A stretch of DNA of 13,331 nt. It comes from Pavlovales sp. CCMP2436. Lineage: Eukaryota; Haptophyta; Pavlovophyceae; Pavlovales. The position numbers and the translations under genes are program-made. Of the stretch, positions 1 through 7,639 are shown in pieces (position 1 is the first letter of the stretch; the number at the start of each line of letters is the position of its first letter). Location: contig MU631611.1 in assembly GCA_026770615.1 (NCBI GenBank), forward strand, positions 114,329 through 127,659, given 5' to 3'. The notes beneath the pieces are model-generated. The model was not told the origin of the DNA. It saw only the letters and a program-made list of their open reading frames with translations, and did no database searches.

Positions 1-3000
1 GGGGGGAGCGCGCACAAAGGACGGACGCGTCGATCTCACGGAGCACATTCGCAGAGACATTGAGCTCCTCCAACTGTATTATTATTGGTTGGTTGGTTTG
101 CTTATTATATGATTAGTATTAAACTACGGAGAAGGATTCAAGCTCGCGTCTGCTTGTCCTGGAAATTGTGTCATCTTCATGCGCATCTGTACATTTCTTT
201 TTTTGTATTGGAGGAGGGGGGGGGGGTTGAAGGGCAGACAGCCAAATGAATGGCCGTGGGAGAAGGCAGTGAGAGCATTCCGTGGAATTTTGCTCGTTAT
301 AATTAATCACGAGGAAAGAAAGAAAAACAGAACAAACAGCGAACAAAATATAGGAAAACAAAGAATAGCAATCGATCAATTAAGTAATAAATCAATTTAT
401 CCATTCATCAATTTGTCAATTCATCAAATTTATCACTCACCTGTGAGCAGTAGCCCAGTGTGCTCGGCAGCCGCGCGAGTTTGTTGCGGCTCACGTCCAG
501 CCGACGCAGCTCGCGCATGGCGCCACACAGCTCCGGGGGAAAGAGACGCAACCTGCATGATGCAAAGAATACATAAATGAGCACACATGTAAGAATACAT
601 AAATGAGCACACATGTAAGAATACATAAATGAGCACACATGTAAGGGGTAAATAAAGAGAGAGAGAGACAGGCAGTCAGCACAGGGGCACAGCTGCGGGG
701 GGGGGGAGAGAGCCTGAAATACTCATCATCGTCATCTTACGAAGGGGGAGGGAAGACACACAGACTGCACAGAGAAACAGAGGGCTGGGTCTAACAGCGA
801 GAGCGGAGAGTAGGAGAGGAGCAGCAGACAACCTCGCCTATCGCCACACGATAATTCATATATACAGCTATGTTTGAAACTACGAGCAGAGCAGTTAGGA
901 AGCGTTCTAATGACTCCAACCAAGCAAAACAAAAACGCATCTTTTGCCAGCGAGCAACAGCACTCTAAAAGCAGCACGGCTATATTTATTCATTTCGTAT
1001 CAATAAAGTTAGTAGTAGGGCACGGGGCTGCAAGTCGGGAAAAAGAAGAAGAAAAAAAAAGGTGCACCTGTTCCCAGCGAGGAGCAGCGTCCGCAGCTCG
1101 GGCAGCCTCGGCATTCCCCCCGGCCGCTGCTCCGTCGCCGCCCGCTGCGCCGACTGCCACAGCTGCCTGGCCGTCTCGCCCAGCTCCGCGTCGAGGAGCT
1201 GCGAGACAAGGCGCACGCTCGAGACAGAGGCCGCTGACACCGACACCGACGCCGAGGCCGCGGAGGCGATGGAGACGGAGCGCCTCCTCGCCGCCGAACT
1301 TGCACGCCGCAGCGCAGCCAGCCCGCCGCCGCCGCCGATGCTGGACAGCCTGGAAACGCTCGGGAGGGGTCCAGGAAAAGAGGCGGACAGTCCGGGAGGG
1401 GGCGGGGAGAGTCCGGGAGGGGAGGCGGAGAGTCCGGGAAAGGAGGAGGACAGTCCGCCCAGCCCCGCCACGCCGTTTCCGCCCCCGTCACTCTCCGGTG
1501 CGTACCCGTCATCAACCGTTACAGCTGTTACAGGTGGGCTGTTGCCGTCGAGCCCATGACCAACGTCGTCGCTGCCCTCCTCCTCGGCCGAGTCGCGCTC
1601 GTAACCATTCTCGTAACTGTCGACCGAGTCGTAACCGCCATCCGCGTAGTCGGCAGCGTCACCCTCCCCGCCAACGTAGCCGCCAGCGTAGCCGCCAGCG
1701 GGGCGTGCGGCTGCCTCCGCGCCTCTCCCCGCCTCAACACGCAGCGTGTCGACGGTGCGAGGACGGGCGGCAGTGCGCAGCACCTCGGCCGCGCGTGGCT
1801 GTGCCGTGTGGGGCGGGTCGGGGAAGCGCGCGCGCAACGTTGGCGAGGCGGCAGGAGAACGCCCTGGTGACTTGCGACCACTAGTCGAGGCGGCTGCGGA
1901 CACTGGGCCTGCGGACACTGAGCGGTCTGCGAGTACTGAGCCGTGATTGGACGAGCGGGACTCCCGCCTGCTCGCGTCTATAAATAGCACCTCCGCGCGT
2001 GGTTCGCGCCCAGAGCCGTCTAGGATTAGCACGTTTGCTTCGCTATTGGACGCGGAGCCAGGGCGGCTGTCCGCAGCGCTGCGGGTAGGGAGGGCAGGCA
2101 AGCAAGACGGTCAGTGGCTGGGCGGACAGTCAGGGGGGGCAGGCAGGAAGTCAGGGAGGGGGGTCATGAGAGAGGCCAGTCAACGGGCGATCGGGATGTG
2201 TCACAAAACATGCAAAGCCTCGAGTTGGTGCGGACAGCAGACAGCGGGCAGCAGGCAGTGGGCAGCGGACAGTGAGCAGCGGACAGTGGGCAGCGGACAG
2301 TGGGCAGTGGACAGCGGACAATGGGCAGTGGACAGCGGACAGTGGGCAGCGGACAGTGGAACAGGTATACAGGGGGACAGCTATACAGGGACAGCTATAC
2401 AGTGACAGCTATACAGTGACAGCTATGCAGGGACAGCTATACAGGGAAAGCTATACAGGGACAGCTATACAGGGACAGCTATACAGGGGGGGCAGCTATA
2501 CAGAAACAGCTATACAGGGACAGCTATACAGGGACAGCTATACAGGGGGACAGCTATACAGTGGGGCAGCTATACAGGGACAGCTATAGCAATTACCTGC
2601 GCGGGAGCCAGCGGGGGAGAGCGTGCAGTCGGTTGCGAGAGAGGTCGAGGTGGCGCAGGACGGGCAGGTCGAGCAGGGCCCGTGGGACCTCCCTCAGCAA
2701 GTTGGCAGACAGCGACAGCCACTGCAGACACTCGCGCGCCCCGCCGTCCAAGAATAGGTCGTCCGGGACAGTCTTGAGCTTGTTGTTCGACAGGTCGAGT
2801 CGCACGAGGTGGCGCAAACGGCGCAGGGCCAGCGGCAGCGATGAGTCAGTGAGGCCGTTTCCTGCGAGAACCAGCGTGTGCAGCCGGGCGATACGAATAG
2901 TCTTGGGCACCTGCAGCACGCAGCGGGCAATCAGCGAGGAGAGTAAGGGAGGGAGCGCACGCGCAGAAGTGCGTTCGGATGGCTCGTTGCTGCTGGGGCG

Positions 3001-3565
3001 GCTGTGAGACTTCAGACACTGGGCAGAGATTCAAACGTACATCGGACCACTGGCGATTCCTGAGCGAGAAGGGAACGAGTCTTCGTTGCTCCGTGTGCGC
3101 AGGGGACGCAGTCTGCGGCAGGCAGACAGGCACGGGTACCCCATCGGAGCCGGGCTCGCCGCCCTCTATGTACCTGCGGTAGGCTGCGTTGTGCGGCGGT
3201 GGTGGCAGCGGGGGCGCACGCTGGAGCAGCCGCTGGCGGACGGTTGAGCCGAGCCCGCCCCCCTTTGAGCGCTGCGTCTCGCCGGGAGACGCGGGGGGAG
3301 CGGCGGAGGCTGCGGACTCAGGGAATAGGTAGATGAGGCGGTCGAGCGGAGCAAAGGCCTCCTCCAGCTCGCACATGCCGTGCAAAGTACCCGCCTCCAA
3401 CGCAACGGCCGACTGTCGGATCAGTTGCACAGCGTCGGCCGGGAGACAGCCGTCTGTGGCTACTCCCGTGAGATCTGCAGCCACGGGGACGCGCAGTAGC
3501 TCACGGCCGAGCTGCCCAGGCGTGGATGGACGATGCAGCGCATTCCACTCCTCCTCCGATGCCAT
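1..3565 (-). CDS. Leucine-rich-repeat protein, five exons, 3' end beyond the left edge
   Basis: My model uses exons 3565-3041, 2910-2597, 2078-1068, 552-441 and 73-1 (about 678 residues visible). Donors are gtacgt, gtaatt, gtgcac and gtgagt; every acceptor ends in AG, and all phases close (0, 2, 2, 0). The start ATG at 3565 has a good context (gcgaccATGG, MASEEEW). Residues 1-175 form a non-repeat N-terminus ending in a Pro-rich, poorly ordered stretch. LRRs of the LxxLxLSxNxLxxLP type follow, for example [45 protein letters not shown] and [14 protein letters not shown]. Exon 3 is mostly an Ala/Ser/Pro/Gly-rich insert between two LRRs. No transmembrane segment or kinase domain is seen. The fold is a protein-binding scaffold; the partner is unknown. 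The first junction is least certain, because the alternative donor at 3173 (CAG|gtacat) does not match the phase of the next exon. Confidence 0.85.
74..440 (-). other. LRR intron 4
   Basis: This 367-bp AT-rich intron starts gtgagt and ends aatacag. It contains a G run near 217-226. I see no gene in it; the small reading frames here are not supported by composition or homology. Confidence 0.7.
553..1067 (-). other. LRR intron 3
   Basis: This 515-bp intron starts gtgcac and ends gcatcatgcag. Apart from the 26-bp array at 565-642, it holds GA-rich and G-rich tracts (655-710) and an A/T-rich half. No gene is recognised. Confidence 0.7.
565..642. repeat. Three exact 26-bp tandem copies in LRR intron 3
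   Basis: The unit aagaatacataaatgagcac plus acatgt is repeated exactly at 565-590, 591-616 and 617-642. It lies just upstream (minus sense) of the exon 4 acceptor at 554-553. Perfect identity suggests recent expansion. Confidence 0.9.
1068..2078 (-). other. Low-complexity exon inserted within the LRR array
   Basis: This 1011-nt exon encodes about 336 residues. Nearly all of it is Ala/Ser/Pro/Gly-rich low complexity, with an acidic Tyr-containing patch in the middle ([20 protein letters not shown]) and Arg/Ala/Ser-rich segments. Only the last 20 or so residues ([15 protein letters not shown]) return to LRR consensus. It continues the LRR that ends exon 2 and precedes the LRR of exon 4, so it is an in-frame linker inside the repeat domain. 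Confidence 0.7.
1381..1457 (-). repeat. Coding minisatellite PGLS(A/P)
   Basis: On the plus strand the motif agtccgggagggg recurs four times at 18-24 bp intervals. On the coding strand it gives [19 protein letters not shown]. The period is a multiple of three, so copy-number changes keep the LRR protein in frame. Confidence 0.75.
2230..2360. repeat. 14-bp minisatellite (cagtgggcagcgga)n in LRR intron 2
   Basis: Degenerate tandem copies of cagtgggcagcgga fill this stretch. It abuts a second 14-bp array. Intron 2 spans 2596-2079 and consists mostly of these two arrays. Confidence 0.85.
2371..2588. repeat. 14-bp minisatellite (ggacagctatacag)n in LRR intron 2
   Basis: About 15 copies of ggacagctatacag occur. 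Variable G runs stretch some copies to 16-18 bp, and a few have point changes (tgacag, ggaaag). The array ends about 7 bp from the intron's donor at 2596-2595. Confidence 0.9.
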
Positions 3566-3605
3566 GGTCGCTCAACCGCCCGCGCTGCGTCCGGGAGAAC
3601 CACGC
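3525..3605 (-). repeat. LRR 5'-end repeat, copy A (the gene's own start)
   Basis: This segment holds the LRR start codon (3565-3563) and about 40 bp either side. It reads tggacgatgcagcgcattcc at its plus-strand left end and accacgcccgc near the right end. Copies B (4199-4265) and C (4353-4438) are degenerate duplicates in the same orientation. Confidence 0.75.
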
Positions 3606-3658
3606 CCGCCCGAGCGACTACCGCTCGCCGGGCTTTCACGCCGTGCCTTGTCCGATCT

Positions 3659-3701
3659 GATAGGGCTGCTGCAGTACCGACGTTGAGCGCGTAGCCCTAT
3701 C
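3659..3701. repeat. Inverted repeat upstream of the LRR gene
   Basis: gatagggct (3659-3667) pairs perfectly with agccctatc (3693-3701) across a 25-nt loop, about 95-135 bp upstream of the LRR start codon. It could be a cis element or chance; nothing else identifies its role. Confidence 0.45.
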
Positions 3702-3794
3702 CGGGAGACCGGTCCAACACGGCGTCCCGTTGGTACTCGAGCTCCCTCCGATCCGATCTCCGAACTCGCTGACAATGGCTGTTCCACCTTAAGT

Positions 3795-4075
3795 TGTTTT
3801 AAACTTTTCAGCGCCTCGTCCTGCACTTACGGGGCGGTCGTCGCCGCCGTCGAGCGAGCTCGTGCAAGGGGCAGTCGGGCGAGTTGGGAACCACGACCAC
3901 GCCCTCAAGCTTGCTTGTCGCTCCACTAATTTTTGCTGTTTAAACTTTCGGCGGCCACTTACATGTTTTAAAAATCGACTTTTTATAGACGGACGGTCGT
4001 CGCCGCCGTCGAGCGCAAGTGGGGGTCGGGCGTCAAGCTCGCGAGTCGGGACCACGCCCCGCCCCAACGCTTGTC
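3795..4075. repeat. Degenerate tandem duplication upstream of the LRR gene
   Basis: Two units of about 150-160 bp share the order gtttaaactt, cacttac, then cggtcgtcgccgccgtcgag. The last block is identical at 3835-3854 and 3994-4013, and is followed by similar gcgagtYgggaccacg stretches. Minus-strand frames here owe their openness to this repeat. The cacttac blocks read gtaagtg on the minus strand, so 5' UTR introns are possible but unproven. Confidence 0.65.
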
Positions 4076-4140
4076 CATTCTGTTCGTAGATGGAATTTTT
4101 TAAAAAGTTCGTCCGAGGAAAGTTCGTCCGAGGCCCCTGC

Positions 4141-4208
4141 GTGGTCAGACGCAGTGCAGACCCCAATCCACTGCGTGGTCAGACGCGGTGCAGACCCCAA
4201 TCCACTCC
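4141..4208. repeat. Two tandem 34-bp copies
   Basis: 4141-4174 and 4175-4208 differ at about two positions (gtggtcagacgcRgtgcaga then ccccaatccactSc). They overlap the left end of copy B. A shorter tandem of agttcgtccgagg lies just left, near 4106-4134. Confidence 0.85.
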
Positions 4209-4265
4209 TCCTCTGACGCCATGGTCACATAACTGCTCGCGCTGCAATACGGAAGACCACGCCCG
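4199..4265 (-). repeat. LRR 5'-end repeat, copy B with intact ATG
   Basis: On the minus strand this copy still reads accATGG and encodes MASEEEW, identical to the real protein start. It then diverges into a 34-bp tandem repeat and stops after 25 codons. The upstream part keeps ctgc-gcgctgca and gaccacgcccgc. It is a broken duplicate of the gene start, not an independent gene. Confidence 0.75.
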
Positions 4266-4352
4266 CACGGAGTGCGTCTGCCGAATGCCGTTACTCACGC
4301 TGCTGCTTAGGTTGAACGATCATACAAAACATTCGGTCTCAGCTTGGACCTC

Positions 4353-4438
4353 ACTGGACGGTGCAGCGCACTTCGTTCTGACTCCGTTCCTCTCTGGTGC
4401 CAGGTCGCATAAAAGCCTTCACTGCAAGATGGGAGACC
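4353..4438 (-). repeat. LRR 5'-end repeat, copy C, decayed
   Basis: The plus strand begins tggacggtgcagcgca, matching copy A with one change. The minus-strand translation keeps a recognisable echo (SERSALHRP against [10 protein letters not shown]). The ATG has become CTG and small indels are present. Confidence 0.6.
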
Positions 4439-4439
4439 C

Positions 4440-4862
4440 AGCAATGGCAAGGAGGGTAATTTTTGTTGTGCTCCTCGGGAACGTTTCGGCGTGGAGGTTA
4501 AGTTGCAACTAACACACACTCGAAGGGTCTGCCATCACACTTGGTTTTCTTACACACTCATCAGATGTAAGGCATTTTTAAAAAACGAAGTTTTAAGCCG
4601 AATGACTCACATTTAAATTTTGGCTTAAGCAGGGTACTTATTAATACATATTTGTCTATATAGATTTGCTTATAATTATTTATGTAATATATATAGCCCA
4701 AGCCAGCGCAGCCGACTAAGGCACGCAGCAGGCAATGGGCGACGCAGCGCTCAGACCAGCACAACATTCAGAACAGTCAGACGCCAGCTTGAATCCCTAT
4801 CATAAATATATAGGCGCTGATCGCAGACCCACGGCGTGGACTGCTCAACGTCATCGCTCTAT
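4440..4862. other. Spacer without recognised gene
   Basis: I see no coding region. Short symmetric elements occur: agttgcaact at 4501-4510, tctatataga at 4655-4664, and an inverted repeat ttaagcc/ggcttaa at about 4592-4627. The 4560-4700 part is AT-rich. Confidence 0.5.
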
Positions 4863-5061
4863 AACGCGGTCGCGTTGAAAGTGATGCGCTCTGCGAGCAG
4901 CTCGGTGCTCGAGCAAATCGGCTCTGAGATGAAACTCAGAGACAATAAACGTGCAGTTGCATGTCCTGGACACGCGCTTGCAACAGGTGAAGCCTCAGGC
5001 ACGCGCCCGCCTCGATGTTCGTCGTCACGACGACGGCGAACGGTCGTAAGACCGATAGGCA

Positions 5062-5077
5062 GGCGCTCGCGAGCGCC
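5062..5077. repeat. 16-bp perfect palindrome
   Basis: ggcgctcgcgagcgcc is exactly self-complementary. It lies 8 bp after a small hairpin, cggtc-gtaa-gaccg (5041-5054). Confidence 0.9.
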
Positions 5078-5163
5078 GAAGCGACGCACGTGCTCCGGTG
5101 CACCCTCCAGTGCGCGCGCTGGCACTCGCGGTCGCAGGGTTATGAAGATGTGCGCCCGGCGAT

Positions 5164-5191
5164 TTTAATCCAAACCTAGGTTTGGATAAAA
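5164..5191. repeat. 28-bp near-perfect palindrome with CCTAGG centre
   Basis: The inner 20 bp (5168-5187, atccaaacctaggtttggat) is perfectly self-complementary. Outside one A-A mismatch, three more T-A pairs extend it to 28 bp. Confidence 0.9.
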
Positions 5192-5410
5192 TTGATTTGG
5201 CGCGATTTTCATGAGGAGGAGTGTTCTTTGCCCGAATTACTTTCGCGGGCGAATCGTTCGAAAGTTGGTCACCTCTCGAAAGTTAGCGCTGCTGCCGCCC
5301 AAGGGTGCGGTCTGGGATCGACACCATGCTCCGCGCCCTCGGCGCGCTCTGTGTACAGTAATCTGAAGCAGTACAACTGAGCATTCGACTGAGCGATACA
5401 TTACACCGCT

Positions 5411-5442
5411 TGACCCACACCGAATCGATCCGGTGTGGCTCA
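5411..5442. repeat. 32-bp near-perfect palindrome with ATCGAT centre
   Basis: ccacaccg (5415-5422) and cggtgtgg (5431-5438) flank a-ATCGAT-c. The outer tga/tca arms also pair. In total 14 of 16 pairs match. Confidence 0.85.
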
Positions 5443-5652
5443 GCAATATGAACTGCTGCTCCTCCGACTCAGCGTCGACCGCTCAGACCCGGCGTGCAAT
5501 AATACCATACAACCATAACATAGCCATATGAATTTATACATATTCGAATAAGACTATAAGTTTGACTACTGAGATCTTTAAAGGACCAACGGTAGGCCGC
5601 ATGATCAATCTGATTGAATACTGGCTATCCTCATGCCGTGGCCGGTAACCAT

Positions 5653-5670
5653 GGCGGGGACGTCCCCGCC
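5653..5670. repeat. 18-bp perfect palindrome with GACGTC centre
   Basis: ggcggggacgtccccgcc is exactly self-complementary. Offset arms aacca (left) and tggtt (right) add further partial symmetry. Confidence 0.9.
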
Positions 5671-5788
5671 GCGTGGTTCGTCGGCTACAGCGTGCCGAAT
5701 ACCCCCTATTTAATCGGTGGTCCTCTGGTCCAGGACGTTTGGCGGGTTTCGTTGGGAGAGTATGGATTATCCGTCCGGCTAATCACAT

Positions 5789-5843
5789 ATTTATGATTAG
5801 ACTGTATCACATATTTATGGACGGGATTCATCTAATCATAAAT
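5789..5843. repeat. 13-bp inverted repeat with 29-nt spacer
   Basis: atttatgattaga (5789-5801) and tctaatcataaat (5831-5843) are exact reverse complements. The spacer contains another catatttatg. No target-site duplication is obvious next to it. Confidence 0.8.
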
Positions 5844-5916
5844 TTATCCTGGAGGGCTCGTGGTAAGCATGTACGGCATCCAACTTGGGTGCGGACGAGT
5901 CGCGAAGCGCGTCGCG

Positions 5917-6337
5917 GTCGGAAGCGCGAGGCATGAGGCACACGCACGTAGGAGCAGCTTTCTATTGGCCGATATGCAAAGAGTTCTACCCCATATTAAT
6001 AATTTTTAACATCGAATTTTGATAACAGGTGGGAAAATCTGTTTCATCAGGGGAGGTTTCATGTGTTTAAGTAAACAGGTTTAACCTATTTTAATAAGAG
6101 TTCGTTTAACATCCCCCGACTTGAAAGCCGAAGAAGGGCGGGCAAAATTAAATCAGAATTAAATTCAGCGATGTACAGTAACGGAATTTCTGCCGACGTG
6201 AAGTTCCAGCGCGTGAATGAGTCCCCATCTTAGCCGTCACAGAGCACTTCTCCCTATCACCAAGCCCGATACGAGCTTGCTATTGCCTCCACCACTTTCT
6301 TCGTTACACCTTCCGCCTTAAACAAGGGAGACCTGGG
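5917..6337. other. Spacer without recognised gene
   Basis: This is an AT-rich stretch with short repeats only: aggtttaacct near 6078, gtttaagtaaac near 6065, two aattaaat-cag copies near 6147-6166, and two ttaaacaaggg copies near 6318 and 6338. I see no continuation of the glycosyltransferase-like frame to its right. Confidence 0.4.
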
Positions 6338-6895
6338 TTAAACAAGGGTTACACACATAGAAAGCAAACTAAAAATTAATATTCTTTCGAATATCTGCGC
6401 GCGGATCGAGCCAATCGTGTGCCTGAGTGAGCGGTTGATGCCTAAGAAGCACAACGCCACGAACCTGGGGTGGGTGGAGGGGGAGGGGTGGGTGGAGGGG
6501 TGGAGGAGTGGGTGGAGGGGTGGAGAGGTGGATGGAGGGGTGAGTGGAGGGGTGGAGGAGTGGGTGGAGGGGTGGGTTGAGCGGTTGACGCCGTAGAAAC
6601 ACAGCGCGACGAACCTTCTCTGCGTTCCATGGTCGGGCACATCGCCGCAGTCAAGCTGCATCGGTTCGGAGAAGTTCAGGTCGGCACGGCGCACCTGAAC
6701 GCCAGCCGCCCCTGTGAACGCCAGCATCACGATTGTTGCACCGCTCCATAAGCGGGCGCGCATCCGTTCAATGTGCGCGAGCTGTTTGAGTTCGTGCAGG
6801 CTGTTTACCCCCCCAAGCACCTGCTCGACCGAGCGCCGGCCACGCCCCGGAATGACACGACTGCGGCTGTTACCGGGGTGCAGACCCACGCTCAA
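6338..6895 (-). pseudogene. Glycosyltransferase-like gene remnant, N-terminal part
   Basis: The minus frame includes a signal-anchor-like stretch after a Met at 6763 (MRARLWSGATIVMLAFTGAA). A short region then leads to RRFVALCFYGVNRS. A G-rich minisatellite (Ser-Thr-His-Pro-Pro translation) interrupts the frame, after which the block recurs as RFVALCFLGINRSLRHTIGS, then IRAQIFE. From general knowledge, the (I/V)A(L/I)CF(Y/F)G(I/V)xRSLxxTIxSI pattern opens glycosyltransferase-like proteins in protists and algae, so I infer a Golgi-type secreted enzyme. No catalytic region follows, and no convincing donor or downstream exon is visible between 6338 and 4440. It is most likely a truncated pseudogene; a distant exon cannot be excluded. 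Family assignment is tentative. Confidence 0.4.
6466..6578. repeat. G-rich minisatellite (gggtggaggggtggag) inside the remnant
   Basis: Variants of gggtggagggg and gtggaggagt alternate through this stretch. On the plus strand the G runs are regular enough for G-quadruplex formation. It is bounded on both sides by 37-bp direct repeats at 6429-6465 and 6579-6615. Confidence 0.85.
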
Positions 6896-6979
6896 GCTAC
6901 TGGTCGAGCAGGATCCAGTGCGAGCCTCCCCCGCCGGGGACGGCGCGTTTGGAGCCGACCAATGTATTTAAGAAGCCCT

Positions 6980-7039
6980 ATGGCCGGCCATGGCCGAAGA
7001 TCGGCCTTTTTTTGAAGACAAAAAAAGCGCACTTTTTTT
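6980..7039. promoter_or_regulatory. Three consecutive hairpins with T runs
   Basis: Perfect palindrome atggccggccat (6980-6991) is followed directly by ggccga-aga-tcggcc (6992-7006) plus seven T, then aaaaaaag-cgca-cttttttt (7020-7039). The T7 after the second stem could instead pair with the A7 at 7020, giving alternative folds. The block lies 46-105 bp downstream of a minus-strand TATA box, so it would be in the leader of any minus transcript. Terminator, attenuator or chance are all possible. Confidence 0.45.
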
Positions 7040-7084
7040 CAGAAACCGAACTGGGCATACTTACCGATGAGCGTCCGGGGACCC

Positions 7085-7091
7085 TTTTATA
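7085..7091 (-). promoter_or_regulatory. TATA box, minus strand
   Basis: TATAAAA followed by GGG reads on the minus strand, upstream of the glycosyltransferase-like remnant. A start site about 30 nt downstream would fall near 7061. That position also carries a strong donor-like gtaagt (7064-7059) and an ATG (7058) opening a 26-codon leader frame. Which of these is used cannot be told from sequence. Confidence 0.4.
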
Positions 7092-7157
7092 CCCATTTCG
7101 GACTTTGTTTCGGTGGAAGACTGGCGCCAACGTTGACTTCAGGCTCGTCGGTGGCTA

Positions 7158-7438
7158 TGCCGTACCTCACACATGCGGACGCGGAGGCGGCGAAGGCGGC
7201 GGCGCGCAGCAAGATCGCCGTTACGGCCCCGGCCCGCAAGCCCGTGATCACCGCTACGGCCCCGGCCCGCAACGGCGAGGCTGAACGGATCGAGATGTGC
7301 GCTGCAGAGGAGCGCGAGGAGTAGGAGGAGGAGCGCAACGAAGAGACCATCCTCTGCACCTCCGCCAGGTTCAAGTTCCTCTTGCTCGCGCGGTTGTGCC
7401 GCCTCTCGTGGTCCAAGGGCACGGGTGGGTGGCACTGA
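7158..7438 (+). other. Possible small coding segment with an in-frame TAG
   Basis: From the ATG at 7158 the frame encodes an Ala-rich, charged segment with a repeat (VTAPARKPVITATAPARNG) and stops at TAG 7322-7324. The same frame then stays open for 37 codons to TGA 7436-7438 and continues the Glu-rich character (EEREE, stop, EEERNEE). It lies upstream of the membrane-protein gene. It may be an upstream frame, a decayed exon or chance; antisense frames here are also long because of GC bias. Confidence 0.2.
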
Positions 7439-7639
7439 AGCTGCGGTGGGGTGGGGGTCCGGCACAACCTGCACCAATTGCGGGGTGACTGATAATTTTG
7501 GCGCATAAGAAAAGTTTGTTTCATCACGCCGCCGACAAGCCCGCCGACAGCCAGCCCGAGCCGCTGTGACATCAGCCATAGCCGCCGAGCCCGCCAACAA
7601 GCCAACCGACAAGCCCCGCCGAGCCCGGAGAACGGTCCA

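Larger units (their letters stand above)
4863..5916. repeat. Palindrome-dense spacer
   Basis: Gene-less interval with many symmetric sequences: 4863-4876 (6-bp arms), 4906-4915, 4922-4941 (ctctgag/ctcagag), 5019-5033, 5041-5054, 5062-5077, 5107-5122 (one mismatch), 5164-5191, 5411-5442, 5541-5550, 5605-5617, 5653-5670, 5765-5784 (two mismatched pairs), 5789-5843 and 5901-5916 (one mismatch). Open frames on either strand look neither conserved nor composition-biased like the genes. It could be structured RNA, a decayed inverted-repeat element or a recombination or replication site; the sequence does not decide. Confidence 0.6.

Noticed and set aside
565..642. CRISPR-like array
   Set aside because: The 26-bp units are directly adjacent with no spacers, so this is a simple tandem repeat.
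1009..2101. Long plus- and minus-strand frames overlapping LRR exon 3 (for example plus 874-1884, plus 1062-1559)
   Set aside because: They are shadows of GC-rich coding sequence. Only the minus frame joins LRR sequence in phase on both sides.
2272..2589. Open frame encoding [13 protein letters not shown] repeats
   Set aside because: It is generated by the 14-bp minisatellite in an intron on the opposite strand of a well-supported gene.
3172..3175. Alternative donor CAG|gtacat for LRR exon 1
   Set aside because: It leaves phase 2, whereas the only good acceptor (2912-2911) needs phase 0. The donor gtacgt at 3040 fits.
4836..5168. Overlapping plus and minus frames at 4836-5168 and 4859-5125 as genes
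   Set aside because: No recognisable domain, Arg/Ser-rich on both strands, and the openness follows from GC-rich palindromic sequence.
6992..7013. Bacterial rho-independent terminator
   Set aside because: The shape fits, but the window is clearly eukaryotic with introns. Kept only as a hairpin of unknown role.
7058..7066. U1 snRNA 5' end (atacttacc)
   Set aside because: Only nine bases match and the following sequence has no U1 resemblance. It more likely reads as gtaagtat on the minus strand.
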